This document shows, one piece after another, positions 27,904-36,066 of a DNA stretch of 64,000 nt. The position numbers and the translations under genes are program-made. The notes beneath the pieces were generated by a model, which was given only the letters and a program-made list of their open reading frames with translations, had not been told where the DNA came from and did no database searches. Source of the stretch: Salinigranum marinum (GTDB lineage: Archaea; Halobacteriota; Halobacteria; Halobacteriales; Haloferacaceae); contig NZ_CP100461.1 of NCBI RefSeq assembly GCF_024228675.1, forward strand, positions 806,001 to 870,000. The letters run 5' to 3'. Numbering within the stretch: the stretch's first letter is position 1; each line of letters starts with the position of its first letter.

Positions 27904-29187
27904 ATGTCCCTCCCCGACATCGAGCGCTCCCGCCTCGGGTGGTGGCTGCTGGGACTCGCACTCGCCGGTGCGCTCGTCTTCGTCCTCCACGCGTTCGTCG
28001 GAACCTTCGTCTTCGGACTCTTCCTCTACTACTCGACGCGGCCGATCTACCGCCGGCTCCGCCGTCGGATCGGCCCGCCGAGTCTCGCCGCCGCCGTCTC
28101 CCTGTTCGCACTGGCGCTCCCGGCGCTGTTGCTCGTCCTGTACGCCCTCCTCATCGTCGTCCGGCAGGCGGTCAGATACACAAACAGCGGCGCGTTCGAC
28201 CTCTCGCGGTACCCCGTCGACCAGGACCTCCTCGTCGTCGTCACCGACCCACAGCGACTCCTCGACCTCGACCTCGGTTCGTACCTGTCGGCGGAGACGG
28301 TCGGGCAGTTCAGTCGCTCGCTCACCTCGGCAGTCGATACGGTCGCGTTCGTCGGCATCGGCGCGGTCCACCTGTTCGTGATGATCGCGCTCGCCTTTTA
28401 CCTCCTCCGCGACGATCGTCGGCTGGGCGACTGGGTCGTCTCGACGTTCGGCGACGAGCGCGGGATCGTCCTCGCGTACGGCACTGCCGTCGATCACGAC
28501 CTCAGCACCATCTTCTTCGGGAACATCCTCAACGCCGTCCTCACGGGGACGATCGGGGTCATCGCGTACACGGTCCTCAACGTCTTCGCACCGGTTCCGG
28601 AGACCAGCATTCCCGCCGCGGGACTCGTCGGCCTCCTCGCCGGTGTCGCCAGCATCATCCCCGTCGTAGGGATGAAACTCGTCTACGTCCCGGTCGCCCT
28701 CTACATGGCCGTCGTGACGTTCTTCGTCGACCCCCAGCTGCTGTGGTTCGTCCTCGCGTTCGCCGTCGTCTCGCTCGTCGTCGTCGACACGATCCCCGAC
28801 CTCGTCCTCCGTCCGTACGTCTCCGGCCGGAGCCTCCACGTCGGGAGTGTGATGATCGCGTACACGTTCGGCCCGCTCCTGTTCGGCTGGTACGGCATCT
28901 TCCTCATGCCGATGCTCCTCGTGCTCGTCTTTCACTTCGCACGGCTCGTGCTCCCGGAGCTCGTCCAGGGAAGCGAGATCAAACCGTCGGCGGTCGATCC
29001 GGGCGTCGTCGACGAGGGAGGCACGGTGGATGTCGACCCGCCGACGGTGGACGCGGCGGTGGACGCCAACGAGAAGACGGTGGGGGCCGCGGAGTCGGCC
29101 GAGAGGGAGGTGGTCGAGGGGACGCGAACGCCGACCGGGGGACCGGGCGGTGACGGCGACGCGGTTGGCGATCCCGGCGACGACTGA
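27904..29187 (+). CDS. AI-2E family (PerM/YdiK-like) transporter
   Basis: This 427-residue membrane protein begins MSLPDIERSRLGWWLLGLALAG, giving two N-terminal helices. A soluble segment of about 100 residues follows, then VMIALAFYLLRDDRRLGDWV. The core of long hydrophobic helices carries NILNAVLTGTIGVIAYTV and PDLVLRPYVSGRSLHVGSVMIAYTFGPLLFGWYGIFLMPMLL. These match the AI-2E exporter family (PerM, TqsA), some members of which are Na+/H+ antiporters. The last 70 residues are acidic and disordered. Confidence 0.9.
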   Translation: MSLPDIERSRLGWWLLGLALAGALVFVLHAFVGTFVFGLFLYYSTRPIYRRLRRRIGPPSLAAAVSLFALALPALLLVLYALLIVVRQAVRYTNSGAFDLSRYPVDQDLLVVVTDPQRLLDLDLGSYLSAETVGQFSRSLTSAVDTVAFVGIGAVHLFVMIALAFYLLRDDRRLGDWVVSTFGDERGIVLAYGTAVDHDLSTIFFGNILNAVLTGTIGVIAYTVLNVFAPVPETSIPAAGLVGLLAGVASIIPVVGMKLVYVPVALYMAVVTFFVDPQLLWFVLAFAVVSLVVVDTIPDLVLRPYVSGRSLHVGSVMIAYTFGPLLFGWYGIFLMPMLLVLVFHFARLVLPELVQGSEIKPSAVDPGVVDEGGTVDVDPPTVDAAVDANEKTVGAAESAEREVVEGTRTPTGGPGGDGDAVGDPGDD

Positions 29188-29217
29188 GCGCGACGGCCGG
29201 GGATCGGGACCGAGTGG

Positions 29218-29505
29218 TTACTCGTCGAACTCCTCGTCGACGTACTGGCCTTCCCAGTCCTTGCGGGCGCGAATCTCACGGCGGCCGCGACGCGTCAGGG
29301 TGTAGTAGTTCGTCCGGCGGTCGCGCTGTCCCTTCTCGACGAGTCCCTTCTCGACGAGCGTGTCGAGGTTCGGGTAGAGTCGACCGTGGTGGATCTCCTT
29401 CTCGTAGTAGTCTTCCAACTCCTCTTTGATCGCGAGGCCGTGCGGTTCGTCGAGTCCCGCGATCACGTAGAGGAGGTCACGCTGAAATCCTGTCAGATCG
29501 TACAT
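29218..29505 (-). CDS. PadR family transcriptional regulator
   Basis: This 95-residue DNA-binding protein has the PadR winged helix: FQRDLLYVIAGLDEPHGLAIKEELEDYYEKEIHHGRLYPNLDTLVEKGLVEKGQRDRRTNYYTLTRRG. HGRLYPNL is the recognition-helix signature. It lacks the longer C-terminal dimerisation domain of type-1 PadR, so it belongs to the short type. Targets are unknown. The convergent AI-2E permease ends 30 bases away. Confidence 0.92.
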   Translation of the reverse strand: MYDLTGFQRDLLYVIAGLDEPHGLAIKEELEDYYEKEIHHGRLYPNLDTLVEKGLVEKGQRDRRTNYYTLTRRGRREIRARKDWEGQYVDEEFDE

Positions 29506-29634
29506 CGGTGAATTCGTCCTGATAATTAGCCAGCGAGTAGAATAAGTGTATCGAAATTCTGGTATGTCGTCGCAAAGTGCATACCCCCTGACCCGTCGCG
29601 TCCGTGAGTTCGCGGCGCGTTACGAACATGAGCT

Positions 29635-29823
29635 ATGGACCGCGAGACGATTGTCGGCCGAACGACTGGTGACGACTCCGCCGGCGAGTCGCCGACCTGT
29701 CAGGGTGATTATTCCGGCGCCGGCAAGCGGACACCCGGATGGGACGCCACGCGCCGAGAGCAGGTGTTCGCCGAGCCGTCACCGACGACGGAGGAAGTCA
29801 CGCGGGCGGGAGGGGTGTCGTGA
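29635..29823 (+). CDS. Possible small acidic protein, doubtful
   Basis: This 62-codon frame (MDRETIVGRTTGDDSAGES) has a fair Asp/Glu content and mostly G/C at third positions. However, it has no clear TATA box, no recognised domain, and contains Trp and Cys only once each. I list it because no other gene covers this part of the gap. It could equally be non-coding. Confidence 0.25.
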   Translation: MDRETIVGRTTGDDSAGESPTCQGDYSGAGKRTPGWDATRREQVFAEPSPTTEEVTRAGGVS

Positions 29824-29892
29824 CTCTCTGTAACCCTCGGGTAGAACGAGCGAATCGACGGAACGAGCGCGTCGCTCGGCGGTCGATCGGTC

Positions 29893-29984
29893 CGAAAAGG
29901 AAGCAAGACACGCGAAAATCGCGTGATGCTTGCCGCCCTGAATTGGTCCCCGCTGACGCTTCGGCCCTCCAAAGCGAAGCGTCA
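29893..29984 (-). ncRNA. Candidate small RNA with two stem-loops and U-rich end
   Basis: On the minus strand the predicted transcript begins with a perfect 10-bp stem (TGACGCTTCG at 29984-29975, CGAAGCGTCA at 29963-29954) closed by an 11-base loop containing GGAGGG. A 20-base single-stranded linker follows. The second hairpin at 29933-29903 combines GCAAG/CTTGC with CACGCGA/TCGCGTG. TTCC and TTTT then form a U-rich end. A TATA box is centred 26 bases upstream, so the predicted 5' end coincides with the first base of the first stem. No convincing ORF overlaps. Confidence 0.5.
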
Positions 29985-30005
29985 CTTCCACGTAACGACC
30001 TCTCT

Positions 30006-30013
30006 TACTTAAA
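30006..30013 (-). promoter_or_regulatory. TATA box of the small RNA candidate
   Basis: TTTAAGTA on the minus strand, centred at 30009-30010, predicts a start near 29984. The box lies in otherwise GC-rich intergenic DNA. Confidence 0.45.
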
Positions 30014-30117
30014 GATGTCGGACCGCGACACGGCCGGTAACGAGTTAGCGGATCGATCACGGATGACCGATCGACTCACGGACCCGCCTGTTCCGCCGTG
30101 CCGCCGACGCCGATCGG

Positions 30118-30264
30118 TCACATGTGCTCTTCTTCGAGCACCCACCCGAGTGCGCGGCGGTAGTAGGTGAACATCTCACGGACGCCCTCGTGGCGCATCT
30201 CCGGGGATTCGAGCTGTTCGTCGAGGAACTCGTACTGCTCTCTGATCTCCGCTTCGGAGCGCAT
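30118..30264 (-). CDS. Small conserved-looking protein of 48 residues
   Basis: This short gene encodes MRSEAEIREQYEFLDEQLES, then PEMRHEGVREMFTYYRRALGW and VLEEEHM. The product is acidic and all-helical, with haloarchaeal codon bias throughout. It is preceded by the divergent zinc-ribbon gene 62 bases away. The heptad-like hydrophobic pattern suggests a helical hairpin or coiled coil. From memory, proteins of this shape are conserved in haloarchaea without known function. Confidence 0.7.
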   Translation of the reverse strand: MRSEAEIREQYEFLDEQLESPEMRHEGVREMFTYYRRALGWVLEEEHM

Positions 30265-30326
30265 ACGCCGGCTACGGACGCCCCCGTCTTCATCGCTCCG
30301 CCGTGCTTTTTCCCGTCGATGCCGTA

Positions 30327-31052
30327 ATGCCCCGCATGAAAGTCCGGGGACGCCGTGAATGTCGCAACTGCGAACACCGCTGGTCGTACTACGACACCGG
30401 CGCGGTCGAGTGTCCCGCCTGCGGGAGCCTCCGGAGCGTCGGCGTCGACGAGCGGACCCGTCACACCGACACCCCCGTCTCGCTCGACCTCTCCCCGCAC
30501 CGGCGCGCCGTCGACGCGGACGGGATCGGGGAGGCCGCGGCCGATCTCAAGCGCGAACTCCGTGGCTATCGGAACAGACGCGGCTTCATCCGCGGCGGGG
30601 AGCTCCGCCCGCTCGACGGGACGTTCCTCGCGGCGACGGAGTTACTCCACGTCGTCGACGTGCTCGCCCGCGCCGACGACGAGGACGTCACCGACGACGA
30701 GGAGTTCTACCTGCTCGACCTCCTCCGCGGGGCGGACGCGGGCGAGCGTCCCACCGTGGAGACCGTCCCCGAGTCGATGCGGGCCGCCCGAGGGCTCGCT
30801 GTCGCCGAGGCGGTCGACGACTACCGGCGAGAGATGCTCTCGTGGCTCGACGACAACCCCGACGCCGAGGCCCGGCAAACGCTCGGAACCGTCTCCGACC
30901 TCGTCAGACGGACGCACGCTCTCGGTGGCGACGTCCCGCTCGACACCTCCGAGACGCTGGTGACGGCCACACGCGACGTGTCGACGTACCTGCGGGAGGG
31001 CGACGGGAGCGCGCTCGCGAGAGCAGCCGATCGACTCTCGCGGCTCCTGTGA
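30327..31052 (+). CDS. TFIIB-type zinc-ribbon protein (likely DUF7117)
   Basis: This 241-residue protein starts with a zinc ribbon, MPRMKVRGRRECRNCEHRWSYYDTGAVECPACGSLRSVG, in which two C-x2-C pairs bind zinc. The rest is acidic and alpha-helical, with a repeat-like EAVDDYRREMLSWLDDNPDAEARQTL section. No enzyme motif is visible. It may act in nucleic-acid or protein interactions. The next gene starts two bases after its stop, so they form an operon. ATG 30327 is chosen over the upstream in-frame ATG at 30303. Confidence 0.75.
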   Translation: MPRMKVRGRRECRNCEHRWSYYDTGAVECPACGSLRSVGVDERTRHTDTPVSLDLSPHRRAVDADGIGEAAADLKRELRGYRNRRGFIRGGELRPLDGTFLAATELLHVVDVLARADDEDVTDDEEFYLLDLLRGADAGERPTVETVPESMRAARGLAVAEAVDDYRREMLSWLDDNPDAEARQTLGTVSDLVRRTHALGGDVPLDTSETLVTATRDVSTYLREGDGSALARAADRLSRLL

Positions 31053-31053
31053 G

Positions 31054-31290
31054 ATGTTCGACGAACACGCGGTCCGGCACCGGCTCAAACTCGTCACCGA
31101 CACCGGCGCGTCGGTGCTGTACGAGAACCGCGACGGCGTCGCGTGTCCCGTCTGCGGCGAGTGCTTCGACGAGTTCTACGCGACGGACGGAGCGGAGTCG
31201 TTCCGTCCGGATCGTCGGGTCGGCTTCTGCGTCGCACACGCCGACGAACGCCTCTTGCTGTTCACGCACGAGCCCTCGCGCGACGACTGA
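31054..31290 (+). CDS. Small zinc-binding protein
   Basis: This 78-residue protein (MFDEHAVRHRLKLVTDTGAS) has VACPVCGECFDEFYATDG and a later FCVAHADERLLLF. Three or four Cys plus a His could form one zinc site. I recall similar haloarchaeal proteins named flagella cluster protein or DUF7385, without proven function. It is translationally close to the preceding zinc-ribbon gene (two-base gap). Confidence 0.7.
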   Translation: MFDEHAVRHRLKLVTDTGASVLYENRDGVACPVCGECFDEFYATDGAESFRPDRRVGFCVAHADERLLLFTHEPSRDD

Positions 31291-31314
31291 GCGGGGCGGA
31301 CGCCCGCGGCCGAC

Positions 31315-31620
31315 TCACCGGAGCCACGTCGCGTCGACCCGGTGGTCGTCGTGGGCCCTCGGGACGTGTTCGCCGCAGACGACCTCGTCGACCGAGTGGA
31401 GCGTCCCCCCCAGGTCTTCGACGCGGTCGACGACCGCGTCGTACCCGATCGCCGGTCCCTCGACGACGAGGATGATGTTCTGCACCTCGCGGTCGGTCTC
31501 GACGAGATGGGTGGCCGTGGCGTCGACCCCGTCGAGGTCGCTCACTTCCCCGGCGAACGAGACCGTCGGGACCTCTCCGGGCTTCAGAACGTCGAGCACG
31601 AGGCGGCGGACGGATGCCAT
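31315..31620 (-). CDS. DUF211 family protein
   Basis: This 101-residue protein has the ferredoxin-like DUF211 fold: MASVRRLVLDVLKPGEVPTVSFAGEVSDLDGVD, VETDREVQNIILVVEGPAIGYDAV and VEDLGGTLHSVDEVVCGEH. Members form higher oligomers and may bind metals, but the role is unknown. The start at ATG 31620 gives the standard length. It follows the lipoprotein gene on the same strand with a 56-base gap. Confidence 0.92.
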   Translation of the reverse strand: MASVRRLVLDVLKPGEVPTVSFAGEVSDLDGVDATATHLVETDREVQNIILVVEGPAIGYDAVVDRVEDLGGTLHSVDEVVCGEHVPRAHDDHRVDATWLR

Positions 31621-31676
31621 ACCTGTCGTAGGGCACGGACGGCTAATAGTGCTGTCGAGCGGCTGACCCGTCGCAC

Positions 31677-32345
31677 TCAGGCGCTCGGCTCGAAACTCGA
31701 AAACGAGCGTGGCTCCGGCCCCTGCCGAACCCGTTGGGCCTCGCCGGAGTCGACTCCGACCACCATCGCCTGGCCGCCGTAGCCGTGTGTCTGGTCGTGG
31801 CCCCGGACGACGACGTGGGTCGTCCCGTCGGGGATCGAGACGGTCTCGGAGCGGGTAAACGGGGCCGTGCTGTGGGCGTGGAGCAACTCGCGGCGACCGA
31901 GGCGGTCGCCGTCGAGCGTCTCGACCTGCCACCAGTCCGCGTAGCCCGACTCGCCGTCGTCGTCGTGATACAGCGTCACGTCGAAGCGGTATCCTCCGCC
32001 GACGGAGTCGAACTCGATGCCGACGACGTTCGCCTCACGGAGATCCAGGTCGCCGTCCGCCGCAGTCGTGCGTTCGTCGGCCGTCGTGGCGTCGTGGTCG
32101 GGAGTGGAAGTGTCGGTCGCAGCGTCGTCGGTCGCCGCCGCTTCGTCCGTCGTCTCGCCGTCGACCGAGCCGGGTGAGGCGGTCGCGTCGGGCGACGCGG
32201 CGTCGTCGGTGTCGCTGGTCTCGGCGGCGTCACCGGCGTCGCCGGTCGCTGTCGTGCCCCCGGGCGCGCCGCTACAGCCGGCGAGGCTCGCGGTGGCGAC
32301 GGCACTCAGGAGGAGTCGGCGACGCGACAGCAGGTCGAGAGCCAT
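31677..32345 (-). CDS. Predicted lipoprotein with disordered linker
   Basis: This 222-residue protein begins MALDLLSRRRLLLSAVATASLAGC: twin Arg, hydrophobic core and lipobox (SLAGC). A low-complexity linker of Thr, Asp, Ala and Ser spans about residues 28-105. It is followed by a compact beta domain (NVVGIEFDSVGGGYRFDVTLYHDDDGESGYADWWQVE) ending in VVVGVDSG. The linker would tether the domain above the membrane. The domain resembles beta-sandwich folds, but I cannot name its family. Confidence 0.75.
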   Translation of the reverse strand: MALDLLSRRRLLLSAVATASLAGCSGAPGGTTATGDAGDAAETSDTDDAASPDATASPGSVDGETTDEAAATDDAATDTSTPDHDATTADERTTAADGDLDLREANVVGIEFDSVGGGYRFDVTLYHDDDGESGYADWWQVETLDGDRLGRRELLHAHSTAPFTRSETVSIPDGTTHVVVRGHDQTHGYGGQAMVVGVDSGEAQRVRQGPEPRSFSSFEPSA

Positions 32346-32420
32346 GTCGGAGCCCAGTGTCTCCCGCCGAATAACTCCGCCGGCGGTCGTGTGCGCGCGA
32401 CGCGAGACCTTCCGAGCGCG

Positions 32421-33668
32421 TTACCGGTAGAGGGGGTGGCCCGCGCAGAGTTCGGTCACGCGGTCGCTGACCTCGCCGATGACGCCTTGGTCCTCGGGGT
32501 TGTCGACGACGCGGACGATGTGTTCGCCCACCTCGCGGATCTCGGCGTTCTCGAAGCCGCGGGTGGTGAGCGCGGCCGTCCCCGCGCGGATGCCCGAGGG
32601 GTCGAACGGCGAGCGGGTCTCGCCGGGGACCGTGTTGGCGTTGAGCACGATGCCGGTCCGTTCGAGAGCGTCCTCGGCGGTGCCACCCGAGAGATCGGGA
32701 TGGGACTCGCGCAGGTCGACGAGGACGAGGTGGGTGTCCGTGCCGCCGGAGACGACGTCGAGTCCGTGGTTGGCGAACGTGTCGGCGAGCGTCTTCGCGT
32801 TCGAGACGACCTGTTCGGCGTACTCGGCGAATTCGGGCTGGAGCGCTTCCTTGAAGCCGACGGCCTTCCCCGCGATGTTGTGCATGAGCGGGCCGCCCTG
32901 TGCGCCGGGGAAGACGGCGTTGTCGATCGCCTTGGCGTGCTCGTCGCTCGTCATGATGATCCCGCCGCGGCCGGCGCGGATCGTCTTGTGCGTCGAGCCG
33001 GTGACGAAGTCGGCGACGCCGACTGGCGAGGGGTGGACGCCGGCGGCGACGAGTCCCGTGATGTGAGCGATGTCCGCGAGGTGGTACGCGCCCACGTCCT
33101 CGGCGACCGCCTGGATGCGCTCCCAGTCGACGATCCGCGGGTACGCCGAGTAACCCGAGACGACGATGTCGGGCTCGAACTCCTCGGCCGTCGCTTCGAG
33201 CGCCTCGTAGTCGATGTAGCCCGTGTCGGCGTCGACGTGGTACTGTTCGACCTCGAACAGTTGGCCGGCGAAGTTCGCCGGGTGGCCGTGCGAGAGGTGG
33301 CCGCCGTCGTTCAGTTCGAGCGAGAGGATCTTGTCGCCCGGATCGAGCATCGCCAGGTAGACGCCCATGTTGGCTTGCGTCCCCGAGTGGGGCTGGACGT
33401 TGACGTGTTCTGCGCCCCACAGCTCCGTGGCGCGCTTGATGGCGAGGTTCTCGACCACGTCGGCGTACTCACAGCCGGCGTAGTAGCGCGAGTCGGGGTA
33501 GCCCTCGGCGTACTTGTTCGTGAGGACCGACCCCTGCGCTTCGAGGACGGCCTCGGAGGCGTGGTTCTCGCTCGCGATCATCGCGAGGGTCTGCTCCTGA
33601 CGCTCCGCTTCCCCGGCGAGGGCCTCGGCGACCTCGGGGTCGACCGAGCGGACGTGCTCGTCGTGCAT
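32421..33668 (-). CDS. glyA: Serine hydroxymethyltransferase
   Basis: This 415-residue PLP enzyme interconverts serine and glycine with tetrahydrofolate (or an archaeal pterin). Landmarks are MIASENHASEAVLEAQGSVLTNKYAEGYPDSRYYAG, VNVQPHSGTQANMGVYLA, LADIAHITGLVAAGVHPSP and the PLP-lysine motif FVTGSTHKTIRAGRGGII. The initiating ATG 33668 is preferred over 33707. A TATA-like TTATACC on the minus strand lies about 26 bases upstream, predicting a leaderless mRNA. Confidence 0.97.
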   Translation of the reverse strand: MHDEHVRSVDPEVAEALAGEAERQEQTLAMIASENHASEAVLEAQGSVLTNKYAEGYPDSRYYAGCEYADVVENLAIKRATELWGAEHVNVQPHSGTQANMGVYLAMLDPGDKILSLELNDGGHLSHGHPANFAGQLFEVEQYHVDADTGYIDYEALEATAEEFEPDIVVSGYSAYPRIVDWERIQAVAEDVGAYHLADIAHITGLVAAGVHPSPVGVADFVTGSTHKTIRAGRGGIIMTSDEHAKAIDNAVFPGAQGGPLMHNIAGKAVGFKEALQPEFAEYAEQVVSNAKTLADTFANHGLDVVSGGTDTHLVLVDLRESHPDLSGGTAEDALERTGIVLNANTVPGETRSPFDPSGIRAGTAALTTRGFENAEIREVGEHIVRVVDNPEDQGVIGEVSDRVTELCAGHPLYR

Positions 33669-33837
33669 GGTTACGTTGCGGGGTGAGTCGGGTATAAGCC
33701 TGTCCACTCCGCATCTCGCCTCCCGGCCAAGGCGCGCTGATGGTCGGTTCGATCGGCGCTCGATCGACCGCCAGAGCTGTTATTACATATACAGATTCGT
33801 ACAGGTAATCAAATTGTAATTACTCGCTTTTACGACA

Positions 33838-33846
33838 GATATATAC
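33838..33846 (+). promoter_or_regulatory. TATA box of the CHAT gene
   Basis: The AT-rich AGATATATACG region is centred near 33842. It predicts a start around 33868, six bases before ATG 33874, which favours that ATG over the in-frame GTG at 33859. Confidence 0.5.
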
Positions 33847-33873
33847 GCTAGCCAGGGAGTGTTGAACCACGTG

Positions 33874-35922
33874 ATGCTTCGTGCGGAGGTCACGGCCGAC
33901 GGCGTCGTCACCGTCAGCCGCCTGCGGCCCTCCGTCGCCGTCCGCGCGGTCGACTGGCGGGCTGGCGACGGCTCGGATGGGGCTACCGATACGCCCGCGA
34001 TCCGAGCGCCGGTCGACGACAGCGCAGTGGGCCGAGCCACCGCAGTGCGGCTCCCGCCGGGACCGGTCACTGCCACGCGCGCCGTGACCGACGAGACCTG
34101 GGATCTGATCGGCGAGGAGTCGCTCCCCGCGGGGACGTACGAACTGTGTACCGAGTCGGTGGTCCAGGTCCGGGTCGCGTTCGCGTCCGCTGCCGAACTC
34201 GCGCCCGAAGCAGACGGCACGGTGCTCTCCTTCCCGGCCGAGACCGCGGTTCGCGTGGGGTTCGCCGACACCGGTGACGATCCGCCGGGGTCGATCGGCG
34301 TGCCGCGGACTCCGGCGGGTGTCGCGACCGCGCTGTCGGCGCTGTCGGCGACCACCCTGACGACGACGGCGGCCCGCTCGCACTCCCGGATGCGCCAGCA
34401 TCCCCCGCTCGTCGAGTTCGCCGCGGAGACGCGGCTCCCCGAGTGGGTCGACCGCCGCCGGACCGAGCGCGACGTCACGCTCACTCTGCCGGCGCGGCTC
34501 GACTACGCTTTCTCGGCGTCGTCGCTCGCACACTACCTCGGGGCCGACGTGCGGGTCGACGCGGACGCGACGCCGACGTTGCGCACGCCCGGCGTCGACC
34601 ACGCCTTCGAGACGATGCCGGGGTTCCAGTACGAGGCCGCGTCGCTGCTGCGGCGCGTGTTCCTCCTCGACTGTCTCGTCCGCGAGGCGCTCCCCGGGAG
34701 CGACCGGTTGGCCGAGAGCGACCTGCTCGGACGGCTCTCGCTCGACCCCGACCGGCTCGCGGACGCGCCGATCGGCCGACGCCTCGAGGCGTATCTCGAC
34801 GCCCCGTTCGACCTCGTCTCGCCCGACCTCCCCGAGTGGCACCTCTCGATGTACGTCGAACCGACGTACGACCACGTCCGGACCCTCCCACACGTCGTCT
34901 CGAACCTCCCGAACGTCTTCACGCCGGACTCCCAGCCGTTGCGCAGCAACGAACGGCTGACCCGGTCGCTCGACGACTTCTACCGCGACGACGACGAGGT
35001 GTCGCCGAACGTCGAGCCCGTCAAACCGCTCCTCGGCCCCGGCCGGGTCCACGGCTGGCTGGCCGACGGGATTCCGATCGACGTGTTCAAGACGCTTCCC
35101 GAAGCGTACGAACACCGCTCCCGTGGCGTACGCGAGAACCGGCCGACGTCCGTCGTCGCGGTGCTCAACGACGTCGAGATGTCCTCGGAACACGACGACG
35201 CGGCCGACCTCTACCGCCGCGGGACGGCGGATCTCGACATCGACGTCTCCGTCCGCGAGCGCCTCTCGCGTGCGGAACTCGCCGCGGTGTTCGAGGCGGA
35301 CCACGATTTCGTCCACTACATCGGCCACTGCGACGAGGCCGGGCTCCGGTGTCGTGACGGTGCCCTCTCGGCGGTCGACATCGGCCACTCCGGTGCCGAG
35401 ACGTTCTTCCTCAACGCCTGTGGCTCGTACTACGAGGGGATCGACCTCGTCACCAAGGGGAGCGTCGCCGGGGCGGTCACGTTCGAGAAGGTTCTCGACG
35501 GCCACGCGGCGCGCGTCGGAACGATGTTCGTGCGCCTGTTGGTCAACGGCTTCAGCATCGAGCGTGCGCTCGACCTCGCCCGGCGTCGGATCATCATGGG
35601 GACCGACTACACCGTCGTCGGCGACGGCACGCACAAACTCAGCGGTGCGCCGGAGACGGTTCCCCTGGCGGCCACCATCACGGCCGCCGACGACCGCGAG
35701 GCGTACCGCGTCACGTTCGACGCGTCCTCGCCACGGGTGACGGGCGACGTTTTCACTCTTCCGGAACCGTTCGACGACCGCCCTCGCCTGTTCGGGGCGG
35801 AGTCCGAGACGGTGCTGACGCCGGCCGAAGCCGAGCGGTTCGTCGGCCGTGTCGATCTCCCGGTCGTCTTCGACGGCGACATCCAGTGGTCGACGGATCT
35901 TCAGGGTACGCTCGACGTATAA
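33874..35922 (+). CDS. CHAT-domain (caspase-like) protein
   Basis: This 682-residue protein has a C-terminal half that fits the CHAT caspase-like fold. DFVHYIGHCDEAGLRC carries the probable catalytic His485. TFFLNACGSYYEG carries the probable nucleophile Cys516, followed by AGAVTFEKVLDGHAARVGTMFVRLLVNGFSIERALDLAR. The N-terminal half is beta-rich and lacks TPRs. After the CHAT core there is a short beta domain. CHAT proteases are signal- or partner-activated peptidases. The tbsP homologue follows 144 bases later in the same direction, across an AT-rich promoter. Cleavage targets are unknown. Confidence 0.7.
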   Translation: MLRAEVTADGVVTVSRLRPSVAVRAVDWRAGDGSDGATDTPAIRAPVDDSAVGRATAVRLPPGPVTATRAVTDETWDLIGEESLPAGTYELCTESVVQVRVAFASAAELAPEADGTVLSFPAETAVRVGFADTGDDPPGSIGVPRTPAGVATALSALSATTLTTTAARSHSRMRQHPPLVEFAAETRLPEWVDRRRTERDVTLTLPARLDYAFSASSLAHYLGADVRVDADATPTLRTPGVDHAFETMPGFQYEAASLLRRVFLLDCLVREALPGSDRLAESDLLGRLSLDPDRLADAPIGRRLEAYLDAPFDLVSPDLPEWHLSMYVEPTYDHVRTLPHVVSNLPNVFTPDSQPLRSNERLTRSLDDFYRDDDEVSPNVEPVKPLLGPGRVHGWLADGIPIDVFKTLPEAYEHRSRGVRENRPTSVVAVLNDVEMSSEHDDAADLYRRGTADLDIDVSVRERLSRAELAAVFEADHDFVHYIGHCDEAGLRCRDGALSAVDIGHSGAETFFLNACGSYYEGIDLVTKGSVAGAVTFEKVLDGHAARVGTMFVRLLVNGFSIERALDLARRRIIMGTDYTVVGDGTHKLSGAPETVPLAATITAADDREAYRVTFDASSPRVTGDVFTLPEPFDDRPRLFGAESETVLTPAEAERFVGRVDLPVVFDGDIQWSTDLQGTLDV

Positions 35923-35998
35923 AAAACAGCTTGATTTGTAATGGTATAATTTCTGAAACGTGAATCGGTATTTTAGCCTTCAGCCGGATTAAAATACA

Positions 35999-36015
35999 CT
36001 GTACTAGCCGTACAG
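35999..36015. promoter_or_regulatory. Inverted repeat upstream of tbsP, operator candidate
   Basis: The perfect repeat CTGTAC-TAGCC-GTACAG lies 21 bases before the TATA box of tbsP. Its position upstream of BRE/TATA suits an activator, or an operator that blocks the basal factors. The regulator is not identified; autoregulation by TbsP is possible. Confidence 0.45.
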
Positions 36016-36035
36016 CGATGGTCGTTGTTCGATAA

Positions 36036-36044
36036 TATTAAATA
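36036..36044 (+). promoter_or_regulatory. TATA box of tbsP
   Basis: TATTAAATA is centred 27 bases upstream of ATG 36067. It predicts a leaderless transcript. Confidence 0.6.
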
Positions 36045-36066
36045 GCTACGCACACATAATCATCAC

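Noticed and set aside
29709..29972. An 87-codon minus-strand frame overlapping the small RNA candidate
   Set aside because: It begins with TTG inside the hairpin, is Arg/Ser rich without acidic bias, and has no family resemblance.
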